Of a stretch of 64,000 nt of DNA, positions 57,449 to 64,000 are shown one piece after another. The notes beneath the pieces are model-generated. The model saw only the letters and a program-made list of their open reading frames with translations. It did no database searches and had not been told where the DNA came from. The DNA is from Brevibacillus aydinogluensis (lineage in GTDB: Bacteria; Bacillota; Bacilli; Brevibacillales; Brevibacillaceae): NCBI RefSeq assembly GCF_031954365.1, contig NZ_JAUSVZ010000001.1. One strand, given 5' to 3'. Position 1 is the first letter of the stretch. Every line of letters starts with the position of its first letter. Made by a program: the position numbers and the translations under genes.

Positions 57449-59443
57449 GTGCGAAAAACTATCCAAATCATGGCGTGCGGGCTGCTCGCCTCGGTGCTGT
57501 TTGCCCCAGTGACCGCCCGCGCCAGCGAAGTCCCGTACGAGGACATCGGGAAGCACTGGGCCAAAGCAGCGATTGTTCGCGGGGTGAAGGCCGGCCTGTT
57601 TGCGGCAGGCGCCGGCATTGACCGCTTCTATCCGGAACGGGAGATGAGCCGGGCCGAGTTTCTCGCTTTGATGGATCGGTTGTACGAACTGGGACAGCTT
57701 CATTTGTACCCGCTCACCTTTTTGTCCGAACACGAGGCGTACGGCTTTGGAGAAGGGTTTGACGAGCCGTATCTGCCATACGCGGATGTGGACCGGCTGA
57801 CCTGGATGTACGATCCGATCCTGCGCGTCTCTGTTTTGCTGGAGCGCCTGTACGGCCCCGGGGCGATTCAACAGGTGTTTCCCGGCAAGGAACTGCATCC
57901 CAACCAGCCTATCACCCGCGAGGAAGCGGCCAAACTGCTGCAGATGTACACGATGGGCACAGACGGGGAGCAGGCCTGGCAGAATATTTCCAAAACTGGT
58001 TGGATGGACGGTCGGCCGGAGCAGAAGCTGAAGCGGGGTGAGGCTGCCGTCGTGGCCGACCGGCTGCTCGCCTCCATGCAGGGGGACTTGCTGCTGCCGT
58101 TGCTTGATTACAACGGCCAAAAGTTTCCTGCGATTCCGGAGATTCAGGAACTGTTTCCGATGTTCGCGGCTTACACCAATCAGCTGACCAAGGACGAAGA
58201 GACATTTGTCCAAGCGGTGGAAGCGATCCGCAACCACGAAGACAGCGAGGAGACGTTTGCAGACCTGGAGCGTCTGGCCGGGTCCACGTTTGACAACCAG
58301 GTCGGTGTGCACTACTACCTGAGCTGGAATTCGGGGACCACGCTTACGGACAATCTGGACCAGGCATTTTTGGCCATCGACGCGTATTTCGCCGACAAGA
58401 TCATTCTGCCCGACACGCTTCGCCTGCTCTGTGCCAACGTCTACGACATCGCGGTGCAAATGGGGGCAGAAGACCCTGCGGTGTACGGGCAGATCCTGGA
58501 GCGTCTGGGCAGCTACGAACCGAAAGTGCGGCAAGGTTCCGAAGAATGGCAATCGCTGGCCGTTTACCTGGCCGCGTTGGAAGTGAAAAGCGGCAAAACG
58601 GAAGCAGCCCTGGCCCGCTACCGCTCGTTTGCCGACAAAAAGACGGAGGCACTGCTCAACGCGGTGTACTATCTGGTGGAAACCAACCGACTGGATGAAG
58701 CGGAGAAGTTGCTGGCCAGTCCGGACATCTCCGATGCGGCAGACGCAGTCCAGCAGTTGGCGCAGCTGCTGTCCCAGGAGTTGGCTGTGCTGCGGCAGCA
58801 GCCTTCGCTGATTACGGACCTTGCGCATACATTCAAACGGATGGACAACAAGGACGGCTACATCGCTCGCGGGGAGGCCGTTCTGCGCGGCTTTTTGTTG
58901 AAGTACACACAGGAAGTGGACCAACGCGAACGGATCGGCCACACGTCCGGTATCTTCCAGTCCCCGCAGCAGCTCGTGCTGGACAAGTGGGAGAGCTATA
59001 CGGACCTCCGTAAGAAACTGCATTACGAACGAGACGTTGAACGCGGAGTCTGGGAAAAAAGCAGCATTGGCGAGGCTGATTTCCTCTACGAATGGGTACC
59101 CGAACTCAGCGTCGCGGAACGGGCGAAACTCCTGCACGCCCGCTATTTCAAGCAGTCACTCGGCCGTTACGACGTCATCACCGAGTGGATTCCCGGGCCC
59201 GCTTTGGTGGAGCAGGTGAAGAACCGCTCGTTTAAGGCCGGCAAGGTGAAGCAGATCCCGGTGTTTATGAACAAGTACTACATCGACCGCGACACGGATT
59301 TGCTGGTGCAGCGGGTCTGGCGCTATGAAGAGATTTACGATACCGAGGAGTACGTGGCTTTTGCGGGCAAGGAAACGTATTCCTTCCCCTATGAGGTGCA
59401 TGTGCGCATTCCGGACGAAGCGGTGAAGGGGGCGACACGATGA
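57449..59443 (+). CDS. secreted protein with S-layer homology (SLH) domains
   Basis: A 664-residue exported protein. Signal peptide about 1-25 ending in ARA-SE. Three SLH-type repeats follow: YEDIGKHWAKAAIVRGVKAG with FYPEREMSRAEFLALMDRL (about 28-85), YADVDRLTWMYDPILR with PITREEAAKLLQMY, and TGWMDGRPEQKLKRGEAAVV. These anchor the protein to cell-wall polymer. The remaining ~450 residues are helical, TPR-like in places (near 390-430), and unassigned, with a compact beta-rich end near 590-650. GTG start after AGGGGGA. Its stop overlaps the next gene by ATGA, so it is coupled to an S41 protease. Confidence 0.88.
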   Translation: MRKTIQIMACGLLASVLFAPVTARASEVPYEDIGKHWAKAAIVRGVKAGLFAAGAGIDRFYPEREMSRAEFLALMDRLYELGQLHLYPLTFLSEHEAYGFGEGFDEPYLPYADVDRLTWMYDPILRVSVLLERLYGPGAIQQVFPGKELHPNQPITREEAAKLLQMYTMGTDGEQAWQNISKTGWMDGRPEQKLKRGEAAVVADRLLASMQGDLLLPLLDYNGQKFPAIPEIQELFPMFAAYTNQLTKDEETFVQAVEAIRNHEDSEETFADLERLAGSTFDNQVGVHYYLSWNSGTTLTDNLDQAFLAIDAYFADKIILPDTLRLLCANVYDIAVQMGAEDPAVYGQILERLGSYEPKVRQGSEEWQSLAVYLAALEVKSGKTEAALARYRSFADKKTEALLNAVYYLVETNRLDEAEKLLASPDISDAADAVQQLAQLLSQELAVLRQQPSLITDLAHTFKRMDNKDGYIARGEAVLRGFLLKYTQEVDQRERIGHTSGIFQSPQQLVLDKWESYTDLRKKLHYERDVERGVWEKSSIGEADFLYEWVPELSVAERAKLLHARYFKQSLGRYDVITEWIPGPALVEQVKNRSFKAGKVKQIPVFMNKYYIDRDTDLLVQRVWRYEEIYDTEEYVAFAGKETYSFPYEVHVRIPDEAVKGATR

Positions 59444-60951
59444 AGCGCTTGATCATGGGCCTGCTCGCCGCAGTTCTGACGGCCGTTTCCGTCCCCGTGC
59501 AGGCGGAGGAACAGCCGTTTGCGGTGACAGCAGAAGTATTTCAATATGTACTGGACAATCATTTGACCAAGCCCACTGCCAAGCAGTTGGTACAGGGAGC
59601 GCTCAGTCACGTCAGCGAGGAGGCAGGCAAACAAGCCCACCTGACGCTGAAACCTTCGGAGGATGACGACACGCTGCCGGAGATGGTGCAGCGGTTGGCG
59701 GAATGGCAGCGTACCGCACGACTGGATCAATCGCTGCTGAACCGCTGGGCGATTGACGGGATGCTTGCCACGCTGGACGACCCGCACACGATGTATTTCA
59801 CCCGGGACGAGTTACGGGTGTTTGCGGCGGACGTCGAAAACCAGTTTGTCGGCTTTGGTTTCCGTCTGCGGATGCTGGATGGACTGCTGGTGATCCGTGA
59901 CATCGTGCCGGGATCGCCGGCTGCCGCTTCCGAACTGCGGAAAGGAGATCAATTGCTGGCAGTAGACGGCAAGTCCCTCAAGGGCAAAAGTTTTGAGGAA
60001 GCATTCGCCTTGCTGCAAGGAGAAGAAGACAGCGAAGCCGTTTTGACCATCTACCGCCCTTCAGAAAAACGGGAAAAACAGGTCCGCCTGAAACGGGCTG
60101 CCGTGACGATGCCCGAGGTGGAAGGAGACCTGTTTGAAGGCAGCGCGATTGGCTACGTCAGCCTGTCCACCTTCGGATCGGCAGCGGCCGTACAGCTTCG
60201 TGACAAGCTGGAGCAGCTTTCCCGCGTTCGCCCCTTGAAAGGGCTGATCCTGGATTTGCGCGACAACAGCGGCGGTTACCTGTCCACTGCTCGTGACGTG
60301 GCCAGCTTGTTCATGGAAGAAGGTCTGTTGATGTACACGACCAACCGCAACGGCGTGGAAGTAGAGACCTGGGTTCGCAACGGCCGAAACGTCGGGTATC
60401 CTGTCCGCATACTCGTCAATGAAGGGACTGCCTCTGCATCCGAACTGGTGGCGGGGGCCCTGCGCGAACACGGCATTGCCGTGCTGGTGGGCAGCAAAAC
60501 CTACGGGAAAGGCAGCGCACAACAGATCATTCCGCTGTCCAACGGGGATGCGCTGAAGCTGACGCTGCACGAGTACTTTACTCCCAAGCACACCGTGGTC
60601 AATCACGTCGGTCTGGAGCCGGACCTTGCGGTGGAGGACTACGCGGCACAGGTTGTGGAAGCCCTGCGATCGCTTCATGTACAGACGTATCGCCTGACGG
60701 AAGAAAACGGCGACACGGTGATAAACGGCATCGCGTTTCCTGCGGTCGATCCCTTGTTCAAACGGGAAAACGGCCAGTGGCTGGTGAGGACGGCCGTTCT
60801 CTCCACGCTGCTCGGCGAGGCCGCTGTCGGGGAGCAGGAGTACGTGCCGATCGCTCCGTACCTGCAGCGGCACCAAACGCTTAAACTGCAACAAATCAAC
60901 GACGAGCCGGTGCTCGTCTACACGGCGCCAATACCGGCCGCGTCCCGATGA
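59440..60951 (+). CDS. S41 family C-terminal processing peptidase (CtpA-like)
   Basis: Exported serine protease, 503 residues. Signal peptide about 1-22, then a helical domain, a PDZ domain (about 125-205, VIRDIVPGSPAAASELRKGD), and the S41 domain with LILDLRDNSGGYLSTARDVA. The catalytic Ser is in NEGTASASELVAGAL and the Lys in GSKTYGKGSAQQIIP. A C-terminal region after residue 400 is longer than in small CtpA enzymes. Translational coupling to the SLH protein suggests that it processes or works beside that protein. Confidence 0.92.
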   Translation: MKRLIMGLLAAVLTAVSVPVQAEEQPFAVTAEVFQYVLDNHLTKPTAKQLVQGALSHVSEEAGKQAHLTLKPSEDDDTLPEMVQRLAEWQRTARLDQSLLNRWAIDGMLATLDDPHTMYFTRDELRVFAADVENQFVGFGFRLRMLDGLLVIRDIVPGSPAAASELRKGDQLLAVDGKSLKGKSFEEAFALLQGEEDSEAVLTIYRPSEKREKQVRLKRAAVTMPEVEGDLFEGSAIGYVSLSTFGSAAAVQLRDKLEQLSRVRPLKGLILDLRDNSGGYLSTARDVASLFMEEGLLMYTTNRNGVEVETWVRNGRNVGYPVRILVNEGTASASELVAGALREHGIAVLVGSKTYGKGSAQQIIPLSNGDALKLTLHEYFTPKHTVVNHVGLEPDLAVEDYAAQVVEALRSLHVQTYRLTEENGDTVINGIAFPAVDPLFKRENGQWLVRTAVLSTLLGEAAVGEQEYVPIAPYLQRHQTLKLQQINDEPVLVYTAPIPAASR

Positions 60952-60956
60952 ATTTG

Positions 60957-60992
60957 AAGCCCCTGCCTTCTTCGGCAGGGCTTTTCCTTTTT
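60957..60992 (+). terminator. intrinsic terminator of the SLH/S41 operon
   Basis: AAGCCCCTGCC and GGCAGGGCTT pair with one bulge (60957-60982), followed by TTCCTTTTT. Confidence 0.8.
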
Positions 60993-60999
60993 GTATAGA

Positions 61000-61029
61000 G
61001 CACATGAAAAGACAAACACTAACATGTGC
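61000..61029. other. inverted repeat upstream of the phosphatase-superfamily gene
   Basis: GCACATG (61000-61006) and CATGTGC (61023-61029) form a 7-bp inverted repeat with a 16-base centre, 33 bases upstream of the ATG at 61062. It could be an operator; no promoter boxes were placed with confidence. Confidence 0.4.
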
Positions 61030-61061
61030 GACAACTACTAACGGACAAGGAAGACAGACGG

Positions 61062-62543
61062 ATGAAAAAAGTTCTCCTCTTCCTCATCGACTCCATGATG
61101 TCGGATGTGCTGGAGCGATGCGTGGCGATGGGGAAAGCGCCCGGTTTGCAGTTTTTCATGGAGCGGGGGCAGTACATTTCGGACTGCGTGACCGTGTTTC
61201 CGACCATGACCGCTTCCGTCGACTGTTCGCTTATCACGGGTGTATACCCCGATCAGCACAAGGTGCCGGGACTGGTCTGGTACGATCCCGAGACGAACGA
61301 GATGATCAACTACATAAACGGAACCGCTTCGGTTGGAAAACTCGGCTTTGAACACTGCGCAAAAAACGTGCTGTTCGACTTGAACGAACGCCACCTCAGT
61401 CGGGACGTAAAGACGATACACGAGGTGCTGGAGGAAAACGGGCTTGTCTCTGGCTCGATCAACGTGATTGCCCACCGCGGGCACAAACGCCACAAGGTGC
61501 ACATGCCGCCCGTGCTGGATGCCGTTACCCGCTTCAACCTGCGCGAAAAAGCTAGCGGCCCCACGATCATGAGCCTGGGCACGCTGGTCCGCCCTGCCCT
61601 GTTTCGCCCGATTGTGTGGAATTGGGCCCAGTCTGCCGCCAAGGGGTACGGCATCAACGATACGTACGCCATTGACGTCCTGATCGAAGTGATCAACAGC
61701 GGCCAACAGCCGGATTTTACCCTGATCTATCTCCCGGAGAACGACCACAAGCTGCACGTCTCGCCGCATGAGGCGGTTGAGCACCTGGCCGAAGTGGATG
61801 AGCAGTTGGTGCGTTTTTTGGACAGCTACAGTTCCTGGGAACAGGTGCTGGAGCGTAACGTCTGCATCTTTATCAGCGATCACGGCCAGACGCTGATCGG
61901 TGAAAGCGACGAGCACAACATCGACCTGGAAGCGATGCTTGCCGGCTTTTCCATTCACCGGTTGGGGACGGACGTGACCGATGAGTATGACGTCGTCATC
62001 TGCAACAACGAGCGGATGACGTACCTCTATCCGCTGAAGGAAGAGAATCTGCTTCCCTTGAGCGTTGCCGTTTCGCAAGACCCGCGGATTGATTTGATCG
62101 CCTGGCGGGAAGGGGAGCGCGTGGTGGTGCGGCGCGGCGGGTCCGACCGATTTCTGCAGTTTTGGAAGGGCGGGCCGCTTCGCGATCCGTACGGCAACGA
62201 ATGGGGGATGGAAGGAGATAGCGGTGTGCTGGAAGTGGAACAGGAGGGGCGGGACATCTGTTTCGGGACGTATCCGGATGCGTTTTCCCGCCTGTACGGT
62301 TCCTTGTTTTCGCAGCGAGGGCCAGTACTTGTGCTGACGGCGGCCGAGGGTTTTGAATTCTTGTCAGAAGCGTCGCCGACGCACCTGGGCGGCGGCAGTC
62401 ACGGTTCCCTGCACAAGCAGGACTCCCTGATCCCGCTTTTGGTGGCGGGAGCGTCCCGGCCGTTTCCGGTCCCCGCCCGGTTGGTCGACGTAAAGGACTT
62501 CATTTTGCAGGAACTTGGGGTTGCAGTTCGAGATCGGCGATGA
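61062..62543 (+). CDS. alkaline phosphatase superfamily protein (phosphodiesterase/nucleotide pyrophosphatase type)
   Basis: A 493-residue metallohydrolase, no signal peptide. It starts MKKVLLFLIDSMMSDVLERC, with the first metal Asp, and the nucleophile Thr region FPTMTASVDCSLITGVYPDQ near residue 50. Metal ligands continue in LPENDHKLH (Asp/His), FISDHGQT and HGSLHKQDSL-type text near the C-terminus. The family covers ectonucleotide pyrophosphatases and phosphonoacetate hydrolases; the substrate is unknown. AAGGAAG precedes the ATG. Its 3' end overlaps the convergent EEP gene by 44 bases. Confidence 0.88.
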   Translation: MKKVLLFLIDSMMSDVLERCVAMGKAPGLQFFMERGQYISDCVTVFPTMTASVDCSLITGVYPDQHKVPGLVWYDPETNEMINYINGTASVGKLGFEHCAKNVLFDLNERHLSRDVKTIHEVLEENGLVSGSINVIAHRGHKRHKVHMPPVLDAVTRFNLREKASGPTIMSLGTLVRPALFRPIVWNWAQSAAKGYGINDTYAIDVLIEVINSGQQPDFTLIYLPENDHKLHVSPHEAVEHLAEVDEQLVRFLDSYSSWEQVLERNVCIFISDHGQTLIGESDEHNIDLEAMLAGFSIHRLGTDVTDEYDVVICNNERMTYLYPLKEENLLPLSVAVSQDPRIDLIAWREGERVVVRRGGSDRFLQFWKGGPLRDPYGNEWGMEGDSGVLEVEQEGRDICFGTYPDAFSRLYGSLFSQRGPVLVLTAAEGFEFLSEASPTHLGGGSHGSLHKQDSLIPLLVAGASRPFPVPARLVDVKDFILQELGVAVRDRR

Positions 62544-63177
62544 TTGGGAGGTGATCGGACCATTTTACGGGCGCAACGTCGTAGTGTATGATTCGCCAAT
62601 GGCTGGATGCAAACAGATAGTCAATGCGGCGGCGAAAAGTCGGCAGCGTCGCGAGGCGGTCCTGTCCGGTGGCAAGTGCGCAGTCAGTAAGCATCGGGGC
62701 AAACGAGACGTTAACAGCGTTGAAATCCCCCATCAGCAGCAGGGGAGTGTTCATTTTCGCGGCCTTGTCCGTGAGCAGCTTTATCTGCGCCAGTCGGCTT
62801 GCTTGATTGAGGCTGCAGTGGGTCACCCAGCACGATATGTGGATGCCAGCGCAGGAGAGGGTTGCTTGCAGGGCGCAGCGTTTCTCCTTTTTGGCCGGCA
62901 AATCCAACCGTCCGACATGCTCGACGGGCAAACGCGTCAACAAGGCGTTTCCGTAATGGCCGTCCGCGATGGTGATTGACGGGGCAAAGGCGAATTCGTA
63001 CTCCAGCGCGTCCGCCAGATAGGCAGCTTGAAAGCCGTATTTGCCGTTCTGATGGACTTCCTGCAGGCCGATCACGTCTGCCTGCATTTCGCGCAGCGTC
63101 GCAGCCATTTCGTTCAGCCGTTTGCGCCAAAACAAGTCCCGTCCGCTGTGAATGTTATAACTGACGACCCGTATCAT
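62500..63177 (-). CDS. endonuclease/exonuclease/phosphatase (EEP) family protein
   Basis: A 225-residue hydrolase of the DNase I/sphingomyelinase-like fold. It starts MIRVVSYNIHSGRDLFWRKR, with the metal Asn, then VIGLQEVHQNG (metal Glu), HCSLNQASRLAQ (His), LLMGDFNAV (Asp/Asn) and KWSDHLPIIADL (final Asp-His). The start is taken at 63177 because AAGGAG (63185-63190 in forward numbering) lies seven bases upstream; a longer frame is unlikely. No signal peptide. It converges on and overlaps the phosphatase-superfamily gene. Confidence 0.9.
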   Translation of the reverse strand: MIRVVSYNIHSGRDLFWRKRLNEMAATLREMQADVIGLQEVHQNGKYGFQAAYLADALEYEFAFAPSITIADGHYGNALLTRLPVEHVGRLDLPAKKEKRCALQATLSCAGIHISCWVTHCSLNQASRLAQIKLLTDKAAKMNTPLLLMGDFNAVNVSFAPMLTDCALATGQDRLATLPTFRRRIDYLFASSHWRIIHYDVAPVKWSDHLPIIADLELQPQVPAK

Positions 63178-63293
63178 GTCTGTTCTCCTTTTCTTTGTAA
63201 TGGACATCTCTGCTTGTAGTATGGTCATATTGCCCAATTGTTTGTCTTTGTCGAACCTCGAAAAATGCGACCCAACTTACTTAGAATTTCCTG

Positions 63294-63322
63294 TTGCATT
63301 TATTTTTAGCCTATGCTATATT
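63294..63322 (+). promoter_or_regulatory. rRNA operon promoter
   Basis: TTGCAT (63294-63299), 17 bases, TATATT (63317-63322). About 120 bases upstream of the mature 16S rRNA start, followed by a short GC stem (CGCTTGAAGCG). Confidence 0.75.
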
Positions 63323-63370
63323 AAAAAGCGTCGCTTGAAGCGTAAAGGAAGAAACTACTTGCGACATGAT

Positions 63371-63392
63371 GTTCCTTGAAAACCGGATAGAA
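63371..63392 (+). promoter_or_regulatory. rRNA leader boxA-like antitermination element
   Basis: TGTTCCTTGAAAACCGGATA, matching the TGTTCTTTGAAAAC element of Bacillus rRNA leaders, between the promoter and the 16S rRNA. Confidence 0.65.
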
Positions 63393-63444
63393 TCAGCCTG
63401 TACAATCGCTGTTGATGCAGCAGCCAGTAATTTTTAACTCAACT

Positions 63445-64000
<556 letters not shown>

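Overview
The window is about 64 kb of chromosome from a spore-forming, low-GC-phylum (Bacillota) bacterium with fairly GC-rich codon use. It most resembles Brevibacillus or a close relative in the Paenibacillaceae. This rests on the 16S rRNA 5' end at 63445, on sporulation genes (gpr, spoIIP, yqxA, yqfC, yqfD), on the HrcA/CIRCE-controlled dnaK operon, on a T-box in front of glyQS, on CcpN, and on a gene order close to the rpsT-gpr-...-dnaG-sigA segment of Bacillus subtilis. The genus assignment is an inference. No prophage, insertion sequence, CRISPR array or tRNA gene was seen.

Layout. 1-3117: rpsT (minus, cut by the window edge), then gpr, spoIIP and yqxA. 3118-12700: an accessory block between yqxA and lepA. 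It holds a five-gene di/oligopeptide ABC transporter operon (two ATPases, binding lipoprotein, two permeases), an M24 aminopeptidase, a cobalamin riboswitch followed by a decayed fragment of a BtuC/FecCD permease gene, and an ECF sigma factor with a putative membrane-anchored regulator. 12755-24980: lepA, hemW, then hrcA-grpE-dnaK (CIRCE), dnaJ, prmA, rsmE, mtaB, a Nudix gene and deoC. 25155-33741: an LrgAB-like pair, a YqeW-type Na/Pi transporter (minus), a PUA-type rRNA methyltransferase, a secreted alpha/beta hydrolase, a small unknown gene (minus), and ddl facing murF. 34392-44476: rpsU-yqeY; a sigma-W-type promoter driving nfeD-floA plus a membrane gene; yqfC-yqfD-phoH-ybeY-dgkA-cdd-era-yqzL-recO. 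44504-52821: T-box, glyQ-glyS, ccpN with its PPDK-regulator neighbour, dnaG-sigA. 52953-63177: two unknown membrane proteins, an acyl-CoA dehydrogenase with a FadR-like operator, trmK and a Nif3 protein, an SLH-domain protein coupled to an S41 protease, an alkaline-phosphatase-superfamily protein and an EEP-family phosphatase (minus). 63294-64000: rRNA promoter, leader and 16S rRNA, cut by the window end.

How the genes work together. Most of the window is housekeeping: protein folding (hrcA operon), ribosome and tRNA modification (prmA, rsmE, mtaB, trmK, ybeY, era), replication and transcription initiation (dnaG, sigA), and envelope or spore functions. The accessory pieces are peptide import paired with peptide hydrolysis, a relic of vitamin B12 uptake control, an ECF signalling pair, and a surface-layer/protease pair. 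The most unusual signals are the cobalamin riboswitch left in front of a btuC relic, the absence of pgpH between phoH and ybeY, the third gene of the nfeD-floA operon with its DLLI repeats, and the translationally coupled SLH protein and S41 protease.
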